64,000 bases of DNA from Echria macrotheca (taxonomy: Eukaryota > Ascomycota > Sordariomycetes > Sordariales > Schizotheciaceae): NCBI GenBank assembly GCA_030411725.1, contig MU839831.1:1920158-1984157 (forward strand), in the 5' to 3' direction. A program made the translations under genes and the position numbers. Positions within the stretch are counted from its first letter, which is position 1. Each line of letters opens with the position of its first letter. Shown here in pieces: positions 41,868 to 52,886 of this stretch. The notes below the pieces were generated by a model. The model was not told the DNA's origin. It worked only from the letters and a program-made list of their open reading frames with translations, and searched no databases.

Positions 41868-44800
41868 TCATCTCTGCTCCAAACTCTTCGGACTCATCAT
41901 GCCCACGTCGCCATCCTTATCCGTCATGCTGCTAGCATTCGTCTGGCTCTGCATGCTCTCGACCCGTTCCATCGACGGCGCTAGCGCCAGGCCGCCGCTC
42001 GGCCCAGCAGCACCCCCGCTGATGACCGCACCGCCCTTGAGCTTCCTCTTGTCCGGCGATAAAGTGCTGGCCGCATTCTTACCATCAGTAATCTGCGCCA
42101 GCCCGGACTCAAGCTTCTTCTTCTTCTTGGCCAGCGCGATCTGCTCCTTGGGCGGTCGTTTTTGGGGCGACACAATCTTGCCGGTAGGACCCAGTCTCGG
42201 CCGCGGCCGGCGTTGCTTGACGGGCAGATCCTCATCCTCCACCAAAGGCTGGTCGTTATTAGCGTGAAGCTTGGCGAGGAAGAAGTTCTTGACCAGGCCG
42301 ATCTGCTCTTGAATGTTCTCCTTGGTGACCGGGTCCGCCGCCGGCAGCGCCTCAAAAAGATCCGATGTGACCGTTCCGACTGTTTGCGTCTGCATCTGGT
42401 ACTGGTTGCGTACCCGCGACTGGAGGAGATGCAGCGGCACCGAGAGCATCTCGAGACCCATTTCCTTGTCCAGCCCGAGAGCCTTGAAACCGAAGAAGTC
42501 TTCGCCGAGCTCTTCAGCAAAGTCGCCACCCACAAACTGCTCGCTGCCATCGTTGAAGGCCCCGGACCCGTCGGCGCCGCCATCGTTGAGCGCTGGACGC
42601 AGCAGGTCGGCCAGATGTGCCCTCATCCGCTCGTGGATGACACCCAGCTTGCTTCCGAGTCGGTCCACATCGTCCCGTGCATAGCTCTCGAGGGCATCGA
42701 CCTCGTGGCCGTTTTCGCTCAATGTATGTAACAAAACCTCCTCGGGGGTGAAGCGAGGCTGGAACCTGGCGCCTCGTTCGGCCCATACGCCCGTAGCAGG
42801 CTTTTTCTCGGCCTCGCGGTAGATGTTGTACGAGTGGACCAACTTGTGAAAGTAGTCGCCCGCAATGTCGGTGATAGTATCCAGCGCAGATGGCTGCATC
42901 TCTTCAAAGCCGGCATGGTAAAAGATTTTGGCAACGGATCGCTGCAATGCTGACCGGCACACCTCGGGCGCCATGACAGGACCTTCACCGGCGAGGAAGT
43001 GCGGCTCGATGTCTGCCTCCACAAAAGGCTCGGGGTTGTACTTGGGGAACTGATTAGTGTACACCTGAGATAGGTTAGCAGTGTTCTTCAGGAGCGAGAT
43101 ACAACCAACGCACCTGTGTCTGGATCTGCATCTGTTTGATGACGCTGATCTTGGAGCACAGCTTGCGAGTCTCTTGCATCTGGCGCAGGTTGGCATCAAA
43201 CTTGGTCGAGAACTTGCTGGTCGGCGAGACAAAATGCCCAGGAGGCACAAGTTGTAGCATGTCGGCATGCTGGTTGATGACCTGGCCTTCCCCATCCTCG
43301 ATCCACCGGAGCTTCGGAGCAATGTCTGGGACGACCGCCAGGGGTTCGTAGTAATCTGGGACTGTTCCTCTGTCGACATCGTCCACCATCCCCTCGGCAA
43401 ATGTCTCTGGCCCTTCTTTCTGGCCCGAGGGCTCACCGAGACTAGCGGCTTCTGCTTCTCGCCTGGCCCTGAGATAGCGACGCATCTGGGCTTTAGTCCG
43501 TAACAAAGCCGGCTCGTCGGCGTTGAGCTTGTTGCCGGCAAACAGTTGGTAGCGTTCCTTGGCGAGAATGGCGCGATCCTTCTTAGTGACTTGCTTCCAT
43601 ATCTTCTGCTCCTCGTCCTCGTAAACCTGTTCTGCCGCTTCGCCGAGCGCCTGTCCGAGAGCCAGCCCGTTTAATGATGGTCCATCGATCTCCATAGCAT
43701 CGACGTTGCTGATGCCCGAGTGACCATTCATGCCGCCCGGCGTAATCGAGCCCGCGATAGGAGGCGTTGCGAAGCCGTTGCTGCCGTCAATCTCGGAGCC
43801 CTCCCGGTGGGATTTGGCCAAGAGGCCGTTGAGCTGTAGCAACGGTTTCTGCTCCACGTTTGGGGTGCCCTCTTTCTGTTCAGAAGGTGCTTTCCTTGAT
43901 TTGTTGACGCCTTTGGTCGAGGTCCGGCCGCGAGACATGACCTGCAACATGGGCTCATCATCGCTGTCTTCGCCCCCGTCGTCGTCCCCGCCGTTCTGCT
44001 TCCTCCTCTCCTCGGCTTCTACCTCGGCCCTGGCTCTGATGACAAGATCGGGAATGAGGGGGATGAGCTTTTCCGCCTCCTTACGCATGCCGTTTGCCAT
44101 TCGGCGGAGGGGATGGCTCATCTCCTGGTTGTATTTGAGACAGTTATCCCAAATAAGATTCAGGTCCGTGACGAAATCGGCCTTGGACTTGTAGGTCAAG
44201 CTCTTAAGCTTCTTCGTCATGGTCCCCAGATCCATCGGCTGCTTGATAACTGCGGGGTGTTAGCACGCGTACGGAGATAAATGACAAGATAGCTCCTACA
44301 GTTATAGTAATCGGGGGCATCCCTCTTGTTGACTCTGTTCAGGAATGGTGTCGAGTACTCGGTATGTGCTTTTAGTTCGCTGAGCACCTTCTCCAATGCT
44401 TCGTAGAGCTCCTCCTGGCCGACATTCTCCTCACTTGCCCATTTACTCCTATTCTTGCGGACTTCGTTCATGAGGAGGCGCAGCTCAGCGTCGGACGCGC
44501 GCACCTGGTCCCGTTTCATGTCGATCCTCGCGATAAGGTGCTTGAGCGTGAGGCTCGACGCGCCGAGGTTGGCATTGCTGAGGGAGCCGTGGTTTTGCCC
44601 GGGACCTTGACTCGTGCTGTGACTCCCGGTCTTGTCCATCTCTGCTTGTAATTGCTTCTCCGACTCCTCCAGCTGTTGCTGCTCGAGCATGGCCGTGCGG
44701 TCATGTTCAAGCGTGTAGAAGAGGGTGTGGAAGCTTCTCTTGACCACCTCCTCGGTCGCGGTTCGCGCCTCCTCCAGCTCTTTGCGCGCGTCCTCGGACG

Positions 44801-45380
44801 ACTTGGCTTGTCTCTGCGACCCATCCTCCCTCGACTTATCGGGATGTTTGCCGGGCGACGAGACGGAGTGGACGGGTGAGCTCCCCGACTTGGATGGCGA
44901 GAGCAGAGTCTTGGCGGCGGCGGCATTGGCATGTTTTGATCGGAAGGGATCAGACGGCTGCGTTTCGGGTTCTTCGTCTTCGTCTTCCTCATCGTCGTCG
45001 CCGTAGTCGTCCTCGTCGATGACGCGCCTTGCCCGCTTGCGGGGTGGTTCTTGTATCGGCGCGTGGTCTGTGGTCGGCGGTAGTAGGGGTGTCGGCGGTG
45101 TTGGTGGGCGCCTGAGGGACTGAATGCCGGCCAAATTATAGGAGCCATCGTCGGCAAACAGCAGCGATATCCGGCTTTCGGCCTTGCGATAGAGGTCTTG
45201 GAAGTGGGCGCGCCGACCGTCCTCGTCGAGATCGGATGCCTCAGGCATCAACACTGGCGGGTTGTCGCTGGGGGTCTGGGTGCGCGGCGGACCATCGTCG
45301 ACGACGTGATGCATCCTGGCCCCGTTGATGTGGGCGACGGCGGGCGACGACCAGACATGCTGACCGCTGGGAAAGGACAT
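41868..45380 (-). CDS. SPT7: SPT7-like bromodomain subunit of SAGA
   Basis: Three exons: 45380-44300, 44249-43114 and 43064-41868; introns of 50 and 49 nt; 1137 residues. The bromodomain (about residues 310-415) spans intron 1: LYEALEKVLSELKAHTEYST, DAPDYYNFIKQPMDLGTMTK, FVTDLNLIWDNCLKYN. The acetyl-lysine-anchoring Asn is in CLKYN. A C-terminal histone fold of the bromodomain-associated type follows (about 765-830; CRSALQRSVAKIFYHAGFEE). Spt7 is the architectural core subunit of the SAGA co-activator and pairs with Ada1 through this fold. An acidic, Ser-rich N-terminus holds a likely nuclear signal (PPRKRARR), and Lys/Arg clusters lie near the C-terminus. The gene is divergent from the VanZ-like gene. 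The bromodomain plus Bromo_TP layout makes Spt7 the best call. Confidence 0.92.
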
Positions 45381-46301
45381 TTTGGAAGCCCGGACTGACT
45401 AGGAAGGACGATGTCGGCCCGTCGCCATGCGCGAAAGGGCGCTCGTGTTGGGCCGGCACCAGGGCTGTTCAGGGCGTCAAGGTCACATGGGTGGAAAGGC
45501 CGCGGTCGGGACAGATGGCTGGCAAGTTTTGGCGACAATAGCGATTCGGGGGGTGGTGTCGCGATGGATGCCGTGATGGCGGATTTGGGGGAATGTTGGA
45601 CGTGAGGTCAAGTTTGAAGCGAGCTCGTGCCGCTTCTGGACAAGGGGCGGTTTTGCTCGATGATTTGAACCGCTCCGATACCTCGCGCCCGCAATTTGTT
45701 CTCGGTCGCCTTGGGTCCGCAGCAGTCGCCGAATGCAACAGAGTCCGATGTGAGTTGCTGGCGATGCGGTTATTTCTCAAGGTGCACGCTTCACTGTTTG
45801 AATCCGCCTTTTATGTTGTCCGCCTCTAGCTCTGTCCCTCAGGCCCGTGTACCTTTGCTTGCTGACCGCGCTGTAGGTCACGTGATTTACGACCAGCCTG
45901 TTCTGGGATGCGCGCAGCGTTACCGGCACAGTGCGCCAGTGCAGGGTAAAATATCGAGTGCGCAATGGGCCGCGATGTGTCTGGTCGATTGCTCTGGCGG
46001 ATTGATATCATTGGACTGCTGTTCAGGTTCTGGCCGTGTCGCGCTCTTCAGAGGTTGCAAGAAGAAGCTCGCCCCACTTCCCCGTGGGATTGACATCGTA
46101 AGGCCACGCCAGCCCCACCGCGGCGCTGTGAAACCTGAGCTCAGCTTTGGCTGGAACAAGCGGAACAAGCAGCACGCCGCAAGCAAACGGGGTCCCCATC
46201 TTTTCAGACCGACCACCGCTGCTGCCATGACGGTCCGGCCCCGGATCCAGCTTTGACGGGTTCCGCACACAACCACAAAACTTTTCAGCCTTGCAGCCAC
46301 C
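45381..46301. promoter_or_regulatory. Divergent region SPT7/VanZ-like gene
   Basis: 921 bp between opposite start codons, presumed to hold both promoters. It contains GGTCACGTGATT near 45877, with a CACGTG E-box core. Open frames on both strands lack family resemblance. Confidence 0.5.
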
Positions 46302-47080
46302 ATGAGGATACGACTCCCCTTTGCCGGTGAGTTCTTGGGCTGCCCACCTCAGTTCTGCTCGATTTCCAGCCAGCCCATCCCCACCACGGGCTGGAGATCT
46401 CTTGCGCAGACCAGACTTTACTGACAGCCGGATTTTCAGGAGTCTTCGCCCTCCTTCTCCTCCTAGCCGGCTACGCCGGGCTCTCGTCCCTCCAGGTCGA
46501 CGCCGTCGTTAACGACAAGGCGCTGCACCTCGTCACCTTCTTCCTCCTGACCGTTGCCTTCTACTGGATCATCGACACGAACCGACGGCGCACACTGAAC
46601 CTGACGCTCGTCGTGTGCACGCTAGGGCTCGGCGTCGGCTCCGAGTTTCTGCAGGCGCTGCTGCCCAACGGCCGCGAGTTCGACCTCTTCGACCTAGTCG
46701 CCAACGTCGTCGGCTCCCTCGCCGCGCTCGGCCTGTGCTCGTGGTACCACAAGCGCATGCTGGAGCGTAAGCGGACCCGGAAGAACTACACGGCCGTGCC
46801 GGGCGAGGAGGGCGTTGACGAGGATCTGGAGCTGGGCGAGGGCATCGGCGTCGGGTCGGGAGGCGATCAAGAGGAGGGCGTCATAGCGGGGTCGAGCGCC
46901 GCAGCTACATCGTCGGGACCACCGGCAGCGGCGGAGCGAACAACGACGCTGGAAGAGGAGGTGGATAACTGGGACGAGAATGCCGTTGATGCGTGGGACG
47001 ACGACGACCTCGGCGATATAGGAGTTGCCGGAGCGAAGGATGGTGCGACCAACGGGGATAACAAGAAGCGCTCAGACTGA
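46302..47080 (+). CDS. VanZ-like domain membrane protein
   Basis: Two exons, a 25-nt first exon (46302-46326) and 46440-47080, separated by a 113-nt intron (GTGAGT donor, CTGAC branch, TTTTCAG acceptor); 221 residues. Four membrane segments are visible: VFALLLLLAGYAGLSSL, LHLVTFFLLTVAFYWII, LVVCTLGLGVGSEFLQALLP and LVANVVGSLAALGLCSW. The KALHLVTFFLL and SEFLQALLPNGREFDLFDLV motifs are the VanZ-like signature known from small bacterial membrane proteins and from many fungi. The C-terminal ~100 residues are acidic and cytosolic in appearance (EEEVDNWDENAVDAWDDDD). Function in fungi is not established to my knowledge. The name refers only to the domain and does not imply glycopeptide resistance. 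Confidence 0.85.
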
Positions 47081-47404
47081 GCGGACAAGAATGACGAGGG
47101 TGTTGGTGTGCTATACTGCTGCAAAACGGGTTTGGGTTGGATTCGAGGCTCACAAAGGGCTTCCGGCGTTTCCGAGACTTTGTAACTCTACCGGTACGGT
47201 CCTTTAGAGATGGCAAGCTGGGCAGGGAAAGGGAAAGGGTTATATCTGTCTTCTTAGAATGTCCCACTGTACTGTTATGGGAACGAGATACGAGACATAG
47301 CTATTCTATCTTGATATGAGACGAATGTCACAAAATGTTTTTACATCGACACGAGACGCCAGCTGTGCACCTTATGGGGACCGGACCCCATCCAACGGGT
47401 CCAT
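47081..47404. other. Convergent 3' intergenic region
   Basis: 324 bp between the facing stop codons of the VanZ-like and ferric-reductase-like genes; 3' flank only. Confidence 0.5.
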
Positions 47405-49332
47405 CTAATATCCAAAACTCTCATTATGCCACCACACCGTCCTCCCCTTGTCCACCCAGACGCATACATGCTCCCTGAGCTCCTTGGCCATGGCGTGCGG
47501 CCCGCACACCAGCACGGCCACGCGCTCCTCGACGCCGTGCTTGAACGTCTCATCGACAATCTTCTTCAGGTCCGGCCGCTTCCGGTTATGTTGCGTCGTG
47601 AACTTCCCGCGCCTCCTGTCACGATACAAGGCGCCCATCTCCACCTCGCCGTCCACCCCGCTGCTACCCGTCCCGTTCGCAGACGTCGACGAGGATGACC
47701 CAACGACATCCCCCGTGAGGAAGATTTGGACATTTTCGTCATCGAGGAGTCCTTTGCTCCCTGCTGTGGTGGCACCGTCCTGTCCCATAACGGCCCAAGT
47801 GGCGTCGCCGGCGCTCCGGACTGCCCAGATCATCTCGACTCGCGCGTTCGGGTTCTCGCTCACGATGGACTGGTAGAGCGGCACGGTGAAGGTAGCGCCC
47901 ACGCCGCCGGCGACGAGAAGGATCCGGTCGTACTCGTTGCCGGATAGGTTAGGGAAGCGGGTCGAGACGCCGTACGGACCCTCGATGGATAGGGGGATCT
48001 TGGTCTCCTCGCGGGACGACGACGCGTTGGCGGCCGAATTAGCCACGGGTCCGAGGACCTTGGTACCACCGGCGAAGCGAGCGAGGGCTCTGGTCATGGG
48101 GCCACCACGGTGACGGGCAACCAGGGTGATGTCGTTCTTGTCCTGGTCGACCGATGCGACGGTGAAAGGGTTGAAGAGAAACTCGAAAAGCAACTGCGAG
48201 ATGGAGGCGGGATCAGACGACCGGCGCGCGGCGGCTGGGATGCTCAGGTAGACGTGTGAGCCGGGGTGAAGGCGGAAGCGGTTGATCTTGTTGAAGGGGA
48301 TGGAAGCCGTAATTTTCACGAGGTTGGTACCGGGAATCGACTCGAGCGTAGCGTCGCCAGTGACGGTGTCGAGCTTGCGAGAGATAAGATCGGCGATGAA
48401 GACCACTACAGCCTCGGCCAGGAACAACCTGGCAGGGGCAGCATGTCTGGAGAGCGTGACGGGAGTGAGGAAGGCGACAACGAGATGAACGATGAAGAAC
48501 AGCCGGTACGAAACCTGGCGGAGCGGGCGCAGCGCAGTTGTGTACAGCAGGTTCAGCAGGATAAACGATACAACCCCGGAAGCTACCAAAGGGGTCTTGA
48601 GTCGTTTGCCGAGTGTCCCGACCTGGGCCAGGAAGTTGATGTACAGGATGACATGGAGCGTGACGAGAACGGCCATGATACGGCCGAGGACGCGATGGTA
48701 GCGGTTGATGTGCTCGTGGGACGAGCGGAAGGCGAAAGCAAAGGGATTCAGCGCCTTAAGCGACATCAGATACTGGATGGGATATTGCGATGTGGCAACG
48801 AGGCCCAGCCTCTTCGTGAAGTGGAGGTAGTCTATCATCATCTGTCAGAATCTCGGATCATATCAGCCAGCGAGTAGTTCTAGCTTACCATTGCCAGTCC
48901 CCAACACACAGAGTAGCAGCAACCAACCAAGATACGAGATGCCCAAGACCCATTCTGTGAATTGAGTTAGCTCATCAGGAAACAGGTGTTTTTTGGTCAG
49001 TGAATAGACTTACGATCCCGATGCCCAAGTATTGGGTTGGTGTCAACCAGATTCCCTTCAAGCCACCATTGGAGTTTCCGAAGACGTGAAGACCATCCGC
49101 CGGCCGGGCTTAGCCGTTGAGACTTGAGAGAAGGCGAGTTGGGTATAGCCGAGTAACTCCCGCTCCGCGAGGACGACGATTTGAGTGCCCATTTGGCCAC
49201 GCGGAACGAGAGGGCAAGGGCAACCGGGACGAACGGTGAGATCTGGGCGTAGAAGGCATATCGGTCTAGGGCCTCCCGTCTCAGCTGCTTTTCGGCATCG
49301 TTCAGATCGAGAAATTGGTAAGGCCAGCCCAT
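47405..49332 (-). CDS. Ferric reductase-like transmembrane flavocytochrome
   Basis: Three exons: 49332-49014, 48954-48889 and 48831-47405; introns of 59 and 57 nt; 603 residues. Exon 2 is only 66 nt and encodes a membrane segment (WVLGISYLGWLLLLCVLGTG); the last acceptor, GATGATAG, restores GNDYLHFTKRLG. The core has several membrane helices with candidate haem-binding His residues (HINRYHRVLGRIM, VTLHVILYINF, FIVHLVVAFL). It is followed by an FAD site (RLHPGSHVYLSIPA, FNPFTVAS), an NAD(P) site (ILLVAGGVGATFTVPLYQSI) and a C-terminal VLVCGPHAMA/WWHNESFGY. It should pass electrons from NAD(P)H through FAD and haem across a membrane. No signal peptide is evident, and a ~100-residue N-terminal extension is present, resembling Aim14-like reductases. 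Substrate (iron, copper or oxygen) cannot be decided here. Confidence 0.88.
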
Positions 49333-50085
49333 GGTGTGCTGATTTGTCAGGCTGAAGACACAATTTAATCTTGAATGGGGATCAAGGAATTGGCCAATGG
49401 TGAGTTGCTGATGCGACCCCAAGATTCTCTGGGTTCAAGCTGGTTGAGGCCCTCACAAGTGGATAATGATCACGAGCAATGGATCCAACTGCTGAGTTGG
49501 CCTGGAGGTTGTTGAATCGCGTCCCGTGGGGCACGGTGCTGGCTTGGGGAAATTTTATCTGCAGATACAGATTAGCCTGCTATTTCTGTTAAGAATTGCG
49601 TGTGTTTTACTCATCGTGCCTAACAGAAGACCCTGAAATGCAGGTTCCAGCTACCCCGGGCGCTGTCAGGATTGCCGTAGCGGGATTGATTGGCTGTCGA
49701 TAATCGCCCTTGTCGGTTCGTCCCGAGAGCCCCTGGATTTGACGTTCCAGGCCCCTCACTGATCACCGCAAGACTCCATCTGGAACATCTGGAAATCTTC
49801 GAGAAGTCCAACAAATATTCGAATCGGTGTTCCACGTCGCTGGAAAGGCAGACGAAGTATAGGACAAGTTTCACCCGAGCGCCTGACCTCCTTGGGCGAA
49901 TCTGGTGCGAGTTAGCGATACCTGTGTCTGACTAACCCCTCCATCGTGTCAACACGCCTTTGCATGCACAGGCAAGATGCCGTCTATAAAAAGGCGGGGT
50001 TGTACATATAAGTACGGTTTACAACACCCCGTGAGATGTCGAGGTAGCTCGTCGAGATTATCGAAAGTGAAAAAGAAAAATTAAA
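49333..50085. promoter_or_regulatory. Divergent region ferric reductase-like/RidA
   Basis: 753 bp between opposite start codons, presumed promoters for both. CTATAAAAAGGCGG at 49983-49996 is a plausible TATA box ~95 bp upstream of the RidA start. No gene was recognised. Confidence 0.5.
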
Positions 50086-50586
50086 ATGGCCCCAATCGAG
50101 GGAATCTTCAGCGAAAAGGCGCCCAAGCCGCTCCCGCAGTTCTCGCAGGCCGTCAAGTACAACGGCATGGTCTACTGTTCGGGCAACATCGGCCTCGACC
50201 CTGTGTCCTGGAAAGTGGTTGACGGCACAGTTAAAGACCGCACGGTACGACTCAACAGTCATAGTTTGTCGACTTGGTGCTGATTCGACCACAGAGGCAG
50301 GCGCTGACGAACATCTCGGCCATCCTCGAGCAGGCGGGCAGCAGCCTCCGGAACGTCGTCAAGATGAACATCTTCCTGACCAACATGGACAACTTTGCCG
50401 CCATGAATGAGGGCTACGACGAGTTCTTCACCTGGGACCCGAAGCCGGTACGTACCTTATCACAAATGTCCCAGATTTACCACGGTCTGATGAATGATTC
50501 GCCAGTGTCGAACCTGCGTCGCTGTGTATCAACTGCCCTTTGGGACCGACGTGGAAATCGAATGCACGGCTTTTGTAGATAAATGA
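50086..50586 (+). CDS. RidA/YjgF/Hmf1-family imine deaminase
   Basis: Three exons: 50086-50244, 50295-50447 and 50506-50586; introns of 50 and 58 nt; 130 residues. The order of family blocks is right: KAPKPLPQFSQAVKYNGMVY, CSGNIGLDP, RQALTNISAILEQAGSSLRN, VVKMNIFLTNMDNFAAMNEG, YDEFFTWDPKP and RTCVAVYQLPFGTDVEIECT. The RTCVAV Arg and the terminal Glu of the EIECTAF block correspond to the residues that bind substrate in RidA. RidA trimers hydrolyse reactive 2-aminoacrylate-type imines made by PLP enzymes. No mitochondrial presequence precedes MAPIEG, so a cytosolic Hmf1-like form is more likely than Mmf1. Junctions were set by continuity of conserved blocks. Confidence 0.92.
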
Positions 50587-50705
50587 ATCGAGTAGTTCTA
50601 GAGTTCCAATTCGTACTACACATTTACACAGTATTTCTGTATCCATGCGAGAGTGGAATATCCCCGCGGAGATGACACCCGAGGCAGAGCTGGCGGCACC
50701 GTGTC

Positions 50706-50716
50706 ACCCTAACCCT
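50706..50716 (+). promoter_or_regulatory. Telomere-like box upstream of the LETM1-like gene
   Basis: ACCCTAACCCT, two CCCTAA-type units, 107 bp upstream of the start codon. The same motif occurs at a similar distance in front of the BolA gene. Function is inferred only from analogy with Tbf1/Teb1 boxes. Confidence 0.35.
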
Positions 50717-50822
50717 GCAATTGATGATGTAATGGACAGAAAGCGACTTTGTCAAATTGCATCTGGACATTCCCATCCCCCAATTCCTCGCCAGAACACA
50801 AACTAGACACCCAGACGATGCA

Positions 50823-51890
50823 ATGAGACGCGACGCTCCCCTTGGCGCTGTCCTGCGCCTGCGCGTAGGCACAATCTCCCCATCGTGCCTCCCGCTCCTC
50901 GCCCCGGCACCGCCGGCGCATTCGCGACTCGTGTATACCTCCCCCCTCGCCCTTGCGACCATCCTTCCGCCCCGAGCCCGACACTACTCCTCCGCCTCCG
51001 CCGCCCAGCAGCGACCAGAAACCCCGCCAGAGGCACCATCGCCGAACCGAAAACCGCCCGTCCCCTCCTCGCACATCAACCCCCCCGCAAGCACGCGCCC
51101 ACCCCCTCTCAACCTCCCGACCCGCGCGCCGAACACAACCCTCTTTTCCCACCTCTTCGCAACCGGCAAGGCCTACCTGACCTTCTACAAAACCGGCCTC
51201 CGCGCCATCCTAACCAACCACCGCCTGCGCTCCTCCCCCGACGCCCCGCCCCCGAACACCCGCGCCTCGATCCTCCTCCACCTGCGCTCGGCCCACGACG
51301 TCCGCCGCCTGCCGATCTTCGGCCTCCTCCTCCTCGTCTGCGGCGAGTTCACCCCCTTCGTCGTGCTCGCCGTCCCGTCCATCGTCCCCTACACGTGTCG
51401 CATCCCGCGGCAGGTCGAGAAGCTGCTCACCAAGGCTGAAGACCGCAGGGCGCGCGCGAGGGATGAGTTCCGCTGGAAGACTTCTGCCGGCGAGGCTGTC
51501 GCCGCCGTCGGACTGAGCGGGACAGAGGCGGCGGGGTATCTAGCCCGTGTCTTGGGGGTTGTGTCGCCCTTTTGGGATCGGTTGGGGATTACGTTGCCCG
51601 CGGGGATCGTCGGCGGGCGTGTGAAGAAGAGGCTTGCGTTCCTGAGGGAGGATGATAGACTCCTTGTCGAGGCTGGGGGTGCCGCCTCTCTCGAGCCCGA
51701 GGAGGCGAAGCTGGCGTGTGCGGACCGGGGGATCTCGGTGCTGGGGCTGAAGAATGATCAGCAAGCTGTTGCGCTGCTGGAGTGGTGGCTTATGTTGGTT
51801 GGGTATCCCGAGATGAGTGTGGAGGAGCGCGAGGCGAGGATGGCGAGGTTGTTGTTGACCGATACCAAGGAGTGGCCGAATCCAATTTGA
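50823..51890 (+). CDS. LETM1-like ribosome-binding-domain mitochondrial protein
   Basis: Single exon, 355 residues from the in-frame ATG giving MRRDAPLGAVLRLRVG. The first ~60 residues are Arg/Ser/Ala-rich without acidic residues and end in ARHYSSASAA, a typical mitochondrial presequence with a plausible cleavage site. A Pro-rich stretch follows, then KAYLTFYKTGLRAILTNHRL, one membrane-spanning segment (LPIFGLLLLVCGEFTPFVVLAVPSIVP) and a C-terminal LETM1-type domain (KRLAFLREDDRLL, LACADRGISVLGLKNDQQAV, LLEWW). LETM1/Mdm38 proteins sit in the inner membrane, bind mitochondrial ribosomes and affect K+/H+ balance. This one is shorter than Mdm38 and has lost the EF-hand/coiled-coil part, so a paralogue role is likely. 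Confidence 0.82.
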   Translation: MRRDAPLGAVLRLRVGTISPSCLPLLAPAPPAHSRLVYTSPLALATILPPRARHYSSASAAQQRPETPPEAPSPNRKPPVPSSHINPPASTRPPPLNLPTRAPNTTLFSHLFATGKAYLTFYKTGLRAILTNHRLRSSPDAPPPNTRASILLHLRSAHDVRRLPIFGLLLLVCGEFTPFVVLAVPSIVPYTCRIPRQVEKLLTKAEDRRARARDEFRWKTSAGEAVAAVGLSGTEAAGYLARVLGVVSPFWDRLGITLPAGIVGGRVKKRLAFLREDDRLLVEAGGAASLEPEEAKLACADRGISVLGLKNDQQAVALLEWWLMLVGYPEMSVEEREARMARLLLTDTKEWPNPI

Positions 51891-52886
51891 TGCGAGGGCG
51901 ATAGGTATGGCTGAGTATTGTGCGAGGGACTGGGAGGATGTATATCTAGTTGTAACAGTACAAACCTGCATCTCGGCACAGCTTGGTGCGGATAGACGGG
52001 CGGGGATCTGAAAAGCTCTCGGATAGACAGCATAAACGGTGTATTCATAAATGGGGTTCTTGAAGAAGCGCATGCGAAGTTAATAATCAAGTCAAATGAT
52101 GGTCCTCACATGTGCTCAATCTGTCTACGTTGTTCCTCGACTCTACCGTTCTATGTTCAGATAATTGTGTTACAGTCCTTCCGAGACCGGTATTCACGGT
52201 CCATTTGGTAGGCTCACATCTCTCACCATTTCACAAACTCTATCACGAAGAATATGGGTCATTCATGAGATTCTTATTACACCGCTATCGACTGCCGCCC
52301 TTTCTTTTCAAAACGGTGCGGACACAAAAGCATATCCGAAAAGGGAGAAGAGAAGGGGGGGAGGAGCGATCGTCCGTCCCCATGGATCCCCATCCTGCGC
52401 TTCTCTTGCTGTCAAGACGACCGATCCATTCACCATCCCCTTTGTCTTCCCAGCCCAGCTCTCTTACCCACCAGCTCTCCCATAATCCCATTTCGATCTA
52501 ACCGTCCCCGTTGATTAACTCGGAGATATGGGACCGAAACCGACCCGGAAAGTGGTGAGATGATATCGTTCGCTTCCCTTGTTCAACTTCAATAACGCCG
52601 GAACTGCCGCCAACTCCGCTGCTACGACATTGAACCGGGTATCGACCCCGTTTCGGCCTGTGAAGTGTGCCACGGCCGAAATCGGTTCCCCCAACAAAAT
52701 CTGGGGGGTTTCATGTGACATTGTGATTTATGTCAGATAGAATGGACGCCGCAAAAATGCGCGTCGCAAAACGCTGACTTGAAATGCGTACTCGTACAGA
52801 ATATCCCACGAGTGACATGAGGTGGGAGTAGAGCTCATAACCAATTCCCGCCAGATCATGTCTTGGGCGGAATCGTCGCGGCAGTG
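51891..52886. other. Convergent 3' intergenic region LETM1-like/NAB3
   Basis: 996 bp between facing stop codons, long for a convergent gap in this window. A 129-codon plus-strand frame (52112-52501) has low-complexity Ser/Pro content and no family resemblance, so it is not called. No RNA gene was recognised. Confidence 0.45.

Noticed and set aside
52112..52501. 129-codon frame between the LETM1-like gene and NAB3
   Set aside because: Ser/Pro/His-rich, no family resemblance, and no promoter-like lead; treated as chance within a convergent 3' region.
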